From positions 21,122 through 85,121 of the forward strand of contig JBGCEZ010000047.1 of assembly GCA_045106735.1 (NCBI GenBank): 64,000 nt of DNA, given 5' to 3'. The notes below the pieces were generated by a model. The model made no database searches and had not been told where the DNA came from. It saw only the letters and a list, made by a program, of their open reading frames with translations. Below, in pieces: positions 49,044-58,178 of the stretch (within the stretch, counting starts at the first letter, position 1; every line of letters starts with the position of its first letter). The position numbers and the translations under genes were made by a program. Source of the DNA: JBGCEZ01 sp045106735 (GTDB lineage Bacteria; Planctomycetota; Phycisphaerae; Phycisphaerales; SM1A02).

Positions 49044-51468
49044 GGCCGCACCTTCTTCCGCGATCGTGACGCCGGGCAGCCGGCGGGAATCACCTCGGTT
49101 TTTGGCCTTGGCCTTGCCGCGATTGTCACTGGATCGGGTGATGCGTCAGGCCCGGCGCCGGAATGCGCGCGGGCGATCTGGTGACCTGGTGTCAAACGCG
49201 GCCGACGGTCGGGATCACGTGCACCTCACGATCCAGACCGTGACGTCGCGGCAGTTGGTGGTCCAGGCAGATGATGCGGCACTGGCCAGTGGTGTGCGGG
49301 CGGGCATGACGGCCGCCCAAGCCCGGGCGCTGGTGCCTGGGACGATCGTGCACCTGCACGAACATCGCGCGGATCTGAATGCTCGGGCACTGGAGGGATT
49401 GGCTCGCTGGATGCTGCGGGTGACGCCGCGGGTGGCGGTCGACGGGGCAGATGGCTTGGTACTTGATCTCACGGGGTGTGCACGCCTGCATCCGGATGAG
49501 GCGGCGCTCATGCAGCGCATTCACCGGGCATTCGATCGGGTTGGGTATCGCGTCCACATGGCGGCGGCCGGGACACCGGGGACGGCTTGGGGGACGGCGC
49601 GGTATGGAGTGCAAGCCGATGCCCAAGTGATGACGGTAGCCAGCGACCGGGGCGCAGCCGAGCCACCCTGGACAGCGGTCGATGCGTTCGGGGTACGGGT
49701 GGCCGGCGGCGATGAACGTGAAGCGATGTCTCGCTTGCCGGTCCGGGCCCTGCGATGCCCCGATGCGGTCATTGATGAATTGGCTCAGGTCGGAATTGAA
49801 TGGATTGCGGATCTGTTTCGCGTTCCCAGGCATGAGTTGGCCGGCCGAGGGAGCGGATGGCGTCCTGACGGGATGCTCGGCCGTTTGGATCAGGTGGTGG
49901 GTCGCCGGCCCGAGATGATCGAACCGATTCTCCCCCCGCGCCGGCCAATGGCCGAGTGCGTATTCGACGGGCCCGTCTTGCAGCCCGAAGCGATCATTTT
50001 GACGGTGCGAGAGTTGCTTGCTCGGCTCGTGGGCGAGTTGGAAGAGTTGGGGGCGGGCGTGACGCGTTTGGATCTGCAGTGCACGAGTCCTGACCTGGGA
50101 CCCCAAGCCTTTCGCATCACCCTTGGCCATCCCACACGTTCGATGCGGCATCTCTGGACGTTGTTGGCGCCGCGGTTGGAACGCATCCATTTGGATCACG
50201 GCATTGATGCGGTACGCATGCAGGTCTCGCGCATGGCCCGCATGCACGAGCAGCAAGCGGCAGGACTGGGGATGGAACGCCCGATTCAGCGGCGGGAAGG
50301 GCAAGGACGTGCGTCATTCACAGCGACGTCGGCATCGGCGGGATCGGCGGGATCAGCCGGATCAGCGGAATCATCTGTATCAGCGAGATCATCTGGAGGA
50401 GCGGAATCAGCGAGATCCGTCGTGCCGGCCGGCGCAGTGGATCCGGGAGCACAGTCAGCTGCTCAGGATGCGGGCGGCGGCGAGCAGTCCGTTGAGGGGT
50501 CGGCGGTGGATGCGGCCACGGGGCCGGACTCCGAGGCCTCGGCACGCTCGGGTCGCCGCACGATTGCCAGTGGTGCGTCCAACCAGTTGGACGAAGGTCA
50601 ATCAGATCTCGGAGGCGGATCGCCGGCGTCGAATGGCCGGGAGCCGGACGGTGATACGCCAACTGCGGAGTCGCATCAGCTCGATCCGGCAGAACGCCGG
50701 CGACAAGAAGCCGGAGTGGCCGCATTGGTGGACACACTGATTGATCGGTTGGGTGGCGATCGAGTGCTGCGTTGGCGGGCGACGCATTCGCATGTACCGG
50801 AATGTGTCGTGCAGTCGATGCCCGCCTCCGAATCGGATCCCATCCGGCTTCGCGTCGAACCCCCAGGCGGTGGCGGCACGCACGTGGCGGGGGCACGGGA
50901 TGCCGCCACTGGAGCTGGAGGGAGCGCCGGTACGGCCGTGTCCGTGGGTGTGCCCACGCCTGCAACCGCCCCCACGCCCGGAGCCGAGATGCCGGGCGTG
51001 CCTCCGCCGATGAACGCCATCGGTGACGGGATCCCAATTGGGCGGCCGGTTTTTTCTCCCGCGGGTGAAGCACAGGGCAGTGATCCCCAGTGGTGCACCA
51101 CGGCCTTTCATCGCCGTCCATCGGTGATGGTCGAACCGCCGGAACGGTTGGACATGGAGCCGCCCATGTTTCATTGGCGCGGTCAGCGGCGACGCATCGT
51201 GACGGCCATCGGTCCGGAACGGATCGGCGCTCCCTGGTGGAGTGGGCGCCGGCTGCCGGGTGGCGGCCGCGGGGCTGATCCAACGTCGGCCACGCTGATC
51301 CGTGAGTACCTCCGCGTCCAGGATGAACGTGGATGTTGGTGGTGGATCTTCCGGCGATGTCGTTCAGGCTCGCGCGGCGGAGGCGAGTTGACGCCCGGTG
51401 CCCGTTCCGCCGGATGGGTGTCGTCGGCCGGAGGGAACGCTTGGTACCTCCACGGCATCTGGGGGTGA
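48895..51468 (+). CDS. imuB: ImuB, Y-family DNA polymerase-like mutasome subunit
   Basis: This ~857-residue protein starts at ATG 48895 with GAGGA; ATG 48853, behind AGGAGG at longer spacing, is possible. The Y-family fold begins at RFLALALPRLSLDRV. The active-site position that reads S-x-DE in active polymerases is VAVDGADGLVLDLTG, so this is the non-catalytic, clamp-binding ImuB type. Little-finger-like sequence follows to about nt 50260. A low-complexity insertion (nt 50320-50690, runs of SAGSAGSAG and AESS) splits the protein before LVDTLIDRLGGDRVLRW. The end has the ImuB C-terminal elements EPPERLDMEPPMFHWRGQ and REYLRVQDERGCWWWIFR. Typical ImuB is ~500 residues, so this one is greatly expanded. 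Confidence 0.9.
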   Translation: MSRRPVSVRTPLNHPSGAPVVAPTSQPSPPRRVPAVDALPPNASSSPPPEAAPSSAIVTPGSRRESPRFLALALPRLSLDRVMRQARRRNARGRSGDLVSNAADGRDHVHLTIQTVTSRQLVVQADDAALASGVRAGMTAAQARALVPGTIVHLHEHRADLNARALEGLARWMLRVTPRVAVDGADGLVLDLTGCARLHPDEAALMQRIHRAFDRVGYRVHMAAAGTPGTAWGTARYGVQADAQVMTVASDRGAAEPPWTAVDAFGVRVAGGDEREAMSRLPVRALRCPDAVIDELAQVGIEWIADLFRVPRHELAGRGSGWRPDGMLGRLDQVVGRRPEMIEPILPPRRPMAECVFDGPVLQPEAIILTVRELLARLVGELEELGAGVTRLDLQCTSPDLGPQAFRITLGHPTRSMRHLWTLLAPRLERIHLDHGIDAVRMQVSRMARMHEQQAAGLGMERPIQRREGQGRASFTATSASAGSAGSAGSAESSVSARSSGGAESARSVVPAGAVDPGAQSAAQDAGGGEQSVEGSAVDAATGPDSEASARSGRRTIASGASNQLDEGQSDLGGGSPASNGREPDGDTPTAESHQLDPAERRRQEAGVAALVDTLIDRLGGDRVLRWRATHSHVPECVVQSMPASESDPIRLRVEPPGGGGTHVAGARDAATGAGGSAGTAVSVGVPTPATAPTPGAEMPGVPPPMNAIGDGIPIGRPVFSPAGEAQGSDPQWCTTAFHRRPSVMVEPPERLDMEPPMFHWRGQRRRIVTAIGPERIGAPWWSGRRLPGGGRGADPTSATLIREYLRVQDERGCWWWIFRRCRSGSRGGGELTPGARSAGWVSSAGGNAWYLHGIWG

Positions 51469-51471
51469 TGC

Positions 51472-54400
51472 ATGCCTGAACCCCCATTCCCTCCCAAGGC
51501 ACACGATCATCCGCATCAACGGATGGCGACAGAATGCGACGGCGATGCCACGGCTTCTGGCGAAGCGGTCGCCGTATCGCCCGGCGACCGAGCCGCAGCG
51601 CGACTGGCGGCTGACTCGGCGGTGGTGGAGCTGCAGTGCACCAGCAACTTCAGTTTTCTGACCGGAGCCAGCCATCCCGAAGAGTACGTCGAACGCGCCG
51701 CTGAGCTGGGGTTGGCGGCGGTGGCCATCACCGACTGCAATTCGTTGGCCGGCATTGTCCGGGGCCACGTGGCGGCCAAAGCCGAGGGCATTCGGTGCTT
51801 GGTGGGATGCCGGTTGGAGTTCTTGGATGCGCCGCCACTGTTGGTGTATCCGACCGATGCAAGATCGCATGCACAGCTCTGCCAGTTGCTCACCGTCGGC
51901 AAACGGAGGGCGGAGAAAGGTGCTTGCCATCTGTTCTTTGGCGATCTGTTGGATGCGATGGGTGGCGAGGTGCCATCCGAGGCGGCGGCGGAACGTTCGC
52001 GTGCGGGCAACGGATTGATGATCATCGCCATCACACCGCCGCGAATGCACGGTGCTTGGGCAACGGAGCGAGCGGCGCCGTCGATGTCCGAACGGGCAAC
52101 GGAGAACGGAAAAGCAACACGATCGAGTGAACGCAATCGACCGGACGCGGCAAATCGGATTCCGCCTTCGTTTGCCGGTCATGTGCATCGATTGGTGGCG
52201 ATGTTTGGGCACGCTCAAGTGTCGCTGGGATTCTCCCTGCACGATGACGGAGAGGACGAACGCCGGTTTGCGTCGGTCATGGAGTGCAGCCGGCATACCG
52301 GCGTTCAGCCGGTGGTGCTGGGGGATGTGCTGTACCACGATGTTCAGCGTCGGCCGCTTCAGGACGTCATGACGTGTATTCGTCATGGGTGCACACTGGA
52401 TGAAGCAGGGCATCGGCTGTGCCCGAATGCCAGCCGAGGATTGCGCGGTCCGGGCGACGTATACGCAGCATTGCTGTCCGTGGCCCAGCGGCTCCGCGGA
52501 GAGGATGACGCGGCGGTGGTGGAACTGCTGGGCGGGGGAGCGAGTGCATCGTCGGCCGAAGTCGCCGGTTCTGGCCTTGGCCCCGGACTTGGCCCCGGAC
52601 TTGGCCCCGGACCCGGACCCGGCCCCGGCCCTGGCTCCGGTTCTGAGCCTGGCCCCGGCCCTGAGCCAGATGCTCTGTCGATGTCGCCAGAGCCAGATCG
52701 ACAAACCGGCAGACGGTGGCATCCGCCAGCAATCGCTCCGCCTGGGAGTCATCCGCGCGTGCTCCATGATGCGCGCGATGATGACCCCGCTTGCCTCGTG
52801 CAATCAATTCTCAACCGCGGGCAATCGATCGCTCGTCGCGCGGCGGCGTTCAATCTGGATCAATTGCGATACCAGTACCCCGAGCCGGATCTGCCGCCGG
52901 GCAAGCGGCCGATTGAGCATCTCGCGGCGCTGTCGATGGCCGGGGCGAGCGAGCGGTACCCGGACGGGATTCCCGATCGCGTTCGTGTCCGCATCGAGCA
53001 CGAACTCGAGCTCATCGAAGAGCTTGCCTACGAGCCATACTTCCTCACGGTGCACGACATCGTTCACTTTGCCCGGTCACGGGGCATCCTTTGCCAAGGC
53101 CGGGGGGCGGCGGCAAACTCAGCGATCTGCTTCTGCCTTGGCCTGACCGCCGTGGACCCGGCTCGTGTGGATTTGTTGTTTGAGCGTTTTGTCAGTCGCG
53201 AGCGGAATGATCCACCGGACATCGATATCGACTTTGAGCACGAACGCCGAGAGGAGGTGATTCAGTACATCTACGCCCGGTACGGGCGGGACCGCGCGGC
53301 TTTGACGGCCACGGTGATCAGCTACCGGGCCCGAAGTGCCGTACGGGAAGTGGGGGCCGCCCTTGGTTTGTCTTTGGACTGCATTGACCGAATGGCCCGG
53401 AATCTCGACCGGTGGGCGGATCGGGCGCCGCCGCCAGATCGTCTGACGGAACTCGGCCTGGATCCGGACGATCACACGATTGCTGCGGTGATGGAGTTGA
53501 CACGACAAATCGTTGGGTTTCCTCGCCATCTGTCGCAGCACGTCGGCGGGTTCGTCATCACCCGTGGGCCATTGAGTGATCTCGTTCCGGTTGAGAACGC
53601 GGCGATGGAGCATCGCACGATCATTGAATGGGACAAGGACGACATCGAGGCGATGGGCATGCTCAAGATTGACGTGCTTGGCCTCGGCATGCTGACCTGC
53701 GTGCGCAAAGCGTTCGAAATGATCGAGCGGCATGAGGGCCGCAACCTGTCGATGGCCACTTTGCCGGCGGAAGATCAGGACGTCTACGACATGATTTGCC
53801 GGGCCGACACCGTTGGAGTCTTTCAGATCGAGTCGCGGGCTCAGATGACGATGCTGCCGCGACTTCGCCCACGATGCTGGTATGACCTGGTGATCGAGGT
53901 GGCGATTGTGCGGCCGGGACCAATCCAGGGAGACATGGTTCATCCATATTTGCGACGACGCCAAGGGCTTGAGCCCGTGACGTATCCCAGCGAGGCGGTT
54001 CGGCAGGTTCTGGAACGCACACTCGGCGTGCCACTGTTTCAAGAGCAGGCGATGAGTTTGGCCATGGTGGCCGCCGGGTTCACCGCCGATGAGGCGGATC
54101 AGTTGCGGCGGGCGATGGCCGCCTGGAAACGCCGTGGCAATGCCATGGTTCGATTCGGTGAGAAGTTGGTTTCGGGCATGCTGGAACGCGGCTACGAACG
54201 AGCGTTCGCCGAACGCGTCTTCGCCCAACTGCGTGGTTTCAGCGAGTACGGCTTTCCTGAATCCCATGCGGCCAGCTTTGCCCTCATCGTCTATGTCTCG
54301 TGCTGGCTCAAACATCACTACCCGTCGGTCTTCTGCGCGGCGTTGATCAACAGCCAGCCAATGGGCTTTTACGGCCCGTCGCAGCTTGTTCGAGATGCCC

Positions 54401-55755
54401 AGGATCACGGAGTACCGGTCCGGCCGGTGGACGTGAACTTCTCCGGATGGGACTGCCGACTTGAATCCGTGCCCATGCATGGCATTACGTCGCGGCCGGA
54501 TGCCCGGCGTGCACCGCTCCGGCTCGGTATGCGCATGGCTCGCGGTTTGGCCGAGGACGAAGCGCGGCGCATTGATCGGGCGGTGCGAGAGCGCGGCCCA
54601 TTCCATTCGATCGAATCGCTTTGGCGAGCCAGTGGGGTCAGCGTGAACGCGCTGCGGGCGTTGGCCCGTGCGGATGCGTACCGGTCCATGAAGTTGGACC
54701 GCCAGGCGGCTCAATGGCAACTCGGGCGCTTGCGGGACGCGCCGATGCCGCTCTTCGATGGGACCGATGCCCCGATTGAGATGGGACCGGAGATCGTCGC
54801 GCCGCTTCCGCTACGCGTTGATGAACATGGCCTTGGGGCGGATGGATCAGACGATGTGGCCCCAGATGGGCGTGGAGCCCATCGTTCAGTGGCCGAGGCA
54901 TCGGAGATCGTTGATCAGACCCTGGGAGATCGGCCGCGGCACGGGCGTGCGACCCGCCGGCGAAGGGCGGCGATGGCCGCGCGGGACGCGGGAGACGCGG
55001 GTGAGTCAGGTGAGTCGGATGAAGTGGTCAAAGCTGTTGAAGCCGTTGAAGCCGTTGAAGCTGTTGAAGTGGCCGAGGCAACCGAGGCAACCGCGGCGGT
55101 TGGGTCAGGTGGGTCAGGTGGGTCGGTTGAGGTGGACGAGGTGGCCGAATCGGTTGATCAGACCACCTCGACTGAGTTCAGTGCGTCAGTCGAGTCGGGT
55201 GAACTGGGTGAGCCGAATGCGGCGGTGGGGCCGAGCGAGCCGGGTGAGGCGCCCTCGCCGGCGGGGCCGGCCGGGCCGGGTGAACCAGACGAACCGCCCG
55301 CCGCGCCCGACTGGTTACCCACCATCTCAGAGTTGACCCGGGTTCTGCAAGACTACGACGCCACCACACTTTCGCTGCGAGATCATCCGGTTGCATTCCT
55401 GCGGCCGCGGCTCAAACGTCTGGACGTGATCGCCGCGGGCGAGTTGGCCGATGCGGAACAGTCGCCACACGGGCGATGGGTGCAGGTCGCCGGCGTCGCC
55501 TTGGTCCGGCAACGCCCGTCAACTGCTTCGGGTGTGGTCTTTATCACGATCGAGGACGAAACGGGGATTGCGAACTTGATCGTTCGTCCCCATGTCTACG
55601 AGCGGTATCGCCGGGCCGCTCGGCACGGAGGATTGTTGGTGGTCCGGGGCACGGTCGAGCGCGCTCAGGGAGTGGTCCACGTGATGGTGCGGCGCATCGC
55701 CGCGCTCGATGGGTGGTTGGACGAGTTGCGCGTGCAGTCACGTGACTTTCATTGA
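51472..55755 (+). CDS. dnaE2: Error-prone DNA polymerase DnaE2
   Basis: This 1427-residue C-family polymerase starts 3 nt after the imuB stop. The PHP domain begins ELQCTSNFSFLTGASHPEEY (~55) and continues AITDCNSLAGIVRGH. The palm domain has GRGAAANSAICFCLG, RFVSRERNDPPDIDIDFEHE (catalytic Asp residues ~583-587) and later FPRHLSQHVGGFVITR and FPESHAASFALIVY. A C-terminal OB fold follows (VVFITIEDETGIANLIV). Two low-complexity insertions stand out: a GPGLGPG run at nt 52564-52672 and a VEAVEAVE/GSGGSG stretch at nt 54990-55310. They raise the length by ~300 over the usual ~1050. DnaE2 extends from damaged templates with ImuA and ImuB. It is the catalytic member of this cassette. Confidence 0.96.
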   Translation: MPEPPFPPKAHDHPHQRMATECDGDATASGEAVAVSPGDRAAARLAADSAVVELQCTSNFSFLTGASHPEEYVERAAELGLAAVAITDCNSLAGIVRGHVAAKAEGIRCLVGCRLEFLDAPPLLVYPTDARSHAQLCQLLTVGKRRAEKGACHLFFGDLLDAMGGEVPSEAAAERSRAGNGLMIIAITPPRMHGAWATERAAPSMSERATENGKATRSSERNRPDAANRIPPSFAGHVHRLVAMFGHAQVSLGFSLHDDGEDERRFASVMECSRHTGVQPVVLGDVLYHDVQRRPLQDVMTCIRHGCTLDEAGHRLCPNASRGLRGPGDVYAALLSVAQRLRGEDDAAVVELLGGGASASSAEVAGSGLGPGLGPGLGPGPGPGPGPGSGSEPGPGPEPDALSMSPEPDRQTGRRWHPPAIAPPGSHPRVLHDARDDDPACLVQSILNRGQSIARRAAAFNLDQLRYQYPEPDLPPGKRPIEHLAALSMAGASERYPDGIPDRVRVRIEHELELIEELAYEPYFLTVHDIVHFARSRGILCQGRGAAANSAICFCLGLTAVDPARVDLLFERFVSRERNDPPDIDIDFEHERREEVIQYIYARYGRDRAALTATVISYRARSAVREVGAALGLSLDCIDRMARNLDRWADRAPPPDRLTELGLDPDDHTIAAVMELTRQIVGFPRHLSQHVGGFVITRGPLSDLVPVENAAMEHRTIIEWDKDDIEAMGMLKIDVLGLGMLTCVRKAFEMIERHEGRNLSMATLPAEDQDVYDMICRADTVGVFQIESRAQMTMLPRLRPRCWYDLVIEVAIVRPGPIQGDMVHPYLRRRQGLEPVTYPSEAVRQVLERTLGVPLFQEQAMSLAMVAAGFTADEADQLRRAMAAWKRRGNAMVRFGEKLVSGMLERGYERAFAERVFAQLRGFSEYGFPESHAASFALIVYVSCWLKHHYPSVFCAALINSQPMGFYGPSQLVRDAQDHGVPVRPVDVNFSGWDCRLESVPMHGITSRPDARRAPLRLGMRMARGLAEDEARRIDRAVRERGPFHSIESLWRASGVSVNALRALARADAYRSMKLDRQAAQWQLGRLRDAPMPLFDGTDAPIEMGPEIVAPLPLRVDEHGLGADGSDDVAPDGRGAHRSVAEASEIVDQTLGDRPRHGRATRRRRAAMAARDAGDAGESGESDEVVKAVEAVEAVEAVEVAEATEATAAVGSGGSGGSVEVDEVAESVDQTTSTEFSASVESGELGEPNAAVGPSEPGEAPSPAGPAGPGEPDEPPAAPDWLPTISELTRVLQDYDATTLSLRDHPVAFLRPRLKRLDVIAAGELADAEQSPHGRWVQVAGVALVRQRPSTASGVVFITIEDETGIANLIVRPHVYERYRRAARHGGLLVVRGTVERAQGVVHVMVRRIAALDGWLDELRVQSRDFH

Positions 55756-55880
55756 TCGTGGCGGCCAGCGCGGGATCCAAAGTGCCGTCGCGAATATGCC
55801 CGACCCGTTGGGGCCGATCTCTTCGGCAGTTCTCGCCGCATCGCCGCCCAGTCGAACGCTCGGCGCGGTATCACACAGGG

Positions 55881-56540
55881 ATGGAACGTTCAATTCTTGG
55901 CCTCTTCATCGCGTTCATTCTCGTCGGCGGAACCGCGTCGATCGTCTCGCTGTTTCTCGTCGGGAGAACGCCAACCGGCATGCCGGTGGTGGCTCCCGGC
56001 CAGGCCAGCGCTGCATCGGACCGGATCATCGTCCGCGATGTGCCGTTCGAGTCGCCGATTCGGTCGACCGTGGCGGGGGACCGACGGGTGGCGGTCCGGA
56101 CGAAGATTGCGGCCGGTCATCGCCTGGTGGACATCGGTCTGGTGCGCATCGCCCATCCGGCGCCGGTCAACCAACGCGCGGCCTGGGAACGGATTCGGCG
56201 CGATCCGGATGTGCTGCCGCTCGAAGATGAGCTGGAGGTGGACGCGGACGACGCAGCTGACGCGCGAGTGGCTCGCGGAGCGATCGTCGCCAGTGCAGAA
56301 GATCCATCGGCCGAGATCGGTCGCGCCGGCGACGGACCACTGGATCTGCGCATCCGGCGGCACGTTGGTGCGCTCGGGTGGTCCTTTGAATTCGGCGGCC
56401 GGACGTTCGAAATCGCCGCTGGCCGCCTGAGAATCCTGGGATCAGGTCCCCAAATTGATCTGCCCATCTTCGGTCCGGGACGGTGGACCGTGATCTTGGA
56501 CGGCGACGGTACGCTGCATTCGTTGACCAAAGGGGAGTGA
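55881..56540 (+). CDS. Membrane-anchored protein of unknown function
   Basis: This 219-residue protein starts at ATG 55881, where MERSILGLFIAFILVGGTASIVSLFLVG forms an N-terminal membrane anchor. A longer frame from 55752 lacks this feature at its start. CAGGG precedes the ATG, and a TATCAC box lies 6 nt upstream of it. The rest is soluble: RIIVRDVPFESPIRST, an acidic segment, then FEFGGRTFEIAAGRLRILG and FGPGRWTVILDGDGTLH. No family is recognised. It follows dnaE2 by ~125 nt but need not be part of the mutasome. Confidence 0.7.
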   Translation: MERSILGLFIAFILVGGTASIVSLFLVGRTPTGMPVVAPGQASAASDRIIVRDVPFESPIRSTVAGDRRVAVRTKIAAGHRLVDIGLVRIAHPAPVNQRAAWERIRRDPDVLPLEDELEVDADDAADARVARGAIVASAEDPSAEIGRAGDGPLDLRIRRHVGALGWSFEFGGRTFEIAAGRLRILGSGPQIDLPIFGPGRWTVILDGDGTLHSLTKGE

Positions 56541-56760
56541 ACGGACGTCGATGAATCGATCGAACGCGGTGGCGAAGGTGGCCGTTGAAGACCACTGAGC
56601 CAGATGGCGGCCCGTGCGGATTCCTCTTCGGATCGGTGCGTTGATCCGTCCATCGAGCGCATCGGTCGCCGGCGCCGCGCCTTCTCCTGTGGAAGCCAAG
56701 GTGTGGCGTGCGCGGTCACTGCAAGCTTGGCACTGATCACCACCGCGCCCGGGACTGCCC

Positions 56761-57873
56761 ATGCGCCACGCCGAACACGCTGACTCTTCGTCTCCCGCTT
56801 CCGCTTCCGCTTCCGCGTCTGTGCCAACCCACGCCGCGCCGGCCACTCCGCCACGTGTCAGTCCGCGACCGCGTTTGGGAGGCAGTCGATTTTCCTGGGC
56901 GGCGTTCGTTGCCGGTGGAGTCGTCGTTTTCTTGGCGAGTCACGGCCGATCGATGAAAATGCCGCCAGCCGAGAAGGTCCTCCCCGCAGCCTTCGACGGC
57001 ATTGCATCGGCATCCGCATCCGCATCAGCTCCGGCTCCGGCCCTGGCCCCGGGAGCCGCATCCTCATTCGTTGCGAACGCGGAGTCCATCGTCAACGGCC
57101 ACGTCGCATCGGCAGGATCGCTCGATGTTCCACGGCGGACCAACGCCTTCGAGCACGTCCTGGGGCCGGCGGCGATGCAGGCGATTCGTCACCGGGTCGC
57201 CGATCGAGTCGTCGACGCCCTTCGCGAAGCCGATGCCGCGTCCACCTTGGCCGACGATCAGAACCTCGTCAGGGTCGTGGTCGAAGAAGAACTGGATGAC
57301 ATCGTCGGGTCTTGGCGGCTGGTCGCACCCGGGCGAGTTTGGATCGATGGCGAATCGGTCATCGGTTCGGTTCTCAGCGGATCGTCACTGCCCACCATGC
57401 GCGACGCGGCCAAGTCTCGCGGTTCTCTGGTCTGTGACAATGCTGGACCGGGAGTCGGGACCGGGAGCGGATCGGGAAGCACTCCAGAGACGAGCACCGA
57501 GACGCCACCCGTCAAAGTGACGGTGATCGATTTGCTTCGCGATGCACTGGCCGACGGGGCGGAAGACGCGGTCGCGGAAGCGGAAGGAGCGCGCGCCGAC
57601 CGCGCGGAGATGGCGGAAGAGGTCGAGGCAGTCTTGGTCAATCGATTCCGTGGCCGGGAAGACAACACCAGTTGCCGGCAGTTTCAGGACTGCGGATGGT
57701 TCGTCTACGACGATCGACTTGAGTGCTGGTACAACATCGATTGCGATCCGGGTGACTACACGACGGGCGGAACGGTCATTGATACCGGCCAAGACGAAGA
57801 TTGCAGTCCGGCGAAACCGAGTCGCGATGAGGTTGAACCGAACTCGGGTGACGGAGGACTCAGCGACCGGTGA
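56761..57873 (+). CDS. Membrane-anchored protein with cysteine-containing C-terminus
   Basis: This 370-residue protein has a Ser/Ala/Pro-rich cytoplasmic start (SASASASASVP), one membrane helix near residues 43-59 (FSWAAFVAGGVVVFLAS), a second SASASAPAPALAP low-complexity stretch, and an outer part with helix-rich sequence (RHRVADRVVDALREADAAS). The C-terminus carries several cysteines (TSCRQFQDCGWF, LECWYNIDCDPGD), which suggests disulfides. I recognise no family. The ATG at 56761 is the first good start. A 7-nt repeat array begins 16 nt after the stop. Confidence 0.65.
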   Translation: MRHAEHADSSSPASASASASVPTHAAPATPPRVSPRPRLGGSRFSWAAFVAGGVVVFLASHGRSMKMPPAEKVLPAAFDGIASASASASAPAPALAPGAASSFVANAESIVNGHVASAGSLDVPRRTNAFEHVLGPAAMQAIRHRVADRVVDALREADAASTLADDQNLVRVVVEEELDDIVGSWRLVAPGRVWIDGESVIGSVLSGSSLPTMRDAAKSRGSLVCDNAGPGVGTGSGSGSTPETSTETPPVKVTVIDLLRDALADGAEDAVAEAEGARADRAEMAEEVEAVLVNRFRGREDNTSCRQFQDCGWFVYDDRLECWYNIDCDPGDYTTGGTVIDTGQDEDCSPAKPSRDEVEPNSGDGGLSDR

Positions 57874-57889
57874 CAGGTTGTCGCAAATC

Positions 57890-57913
57890 GCCGTCCGCCG
57901 TCCGCCGTCCGCC
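57890..57913. repeat. GCCGTCC 7-nt tandem array
   Basis: Three and a half 7-nt units start 16 nt after the stop codon at 57873. Confidence 0.85.
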
Positions 57914-58110
57914 ACCTCGCGACTGGCGACGAGAAGTCGATGACCGGCGACCGGCACTGGGGAGGCATCATCGTCCGTTGCCTCTCGCTGGATGCGTACG
58001 GATGATCGGGCGAAACCGAACGTACTGCGGCTGAATCTGCGGATCGGACGCGGGCAGGTGGTCGCATGATGCCTTGTTCGTCCCAAGCGCACCGGCGTCC
58101 GTTCCGTTCC

Positions 58111-58178
58111 GGTCTATCCGTCCATCCGTCCATCCGTCCATCCGTCCATCCGTCCATCCGTCCATCGGTCTATCGGTC
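58111..58178. repeat. CCGTCCAT octanucleotide array across the kinase stop codon
   Basis: Six perfect CCGTCCAT units (58118-58165) are flanked by degenerate CGGTCTAT copies. The minus-strand kinase gene ends inside the degenerate units, with its stop at 58170-58172. Between 57914 and 58110 I see nothing else. Confidence 0.95.

Noticed and set aside
53119..54720. A 533-codon minus-strand open frame opposite dnaE2
   Set aside because: It covers the conserved polymerase core of DnaE2 and has no recognisable domain.
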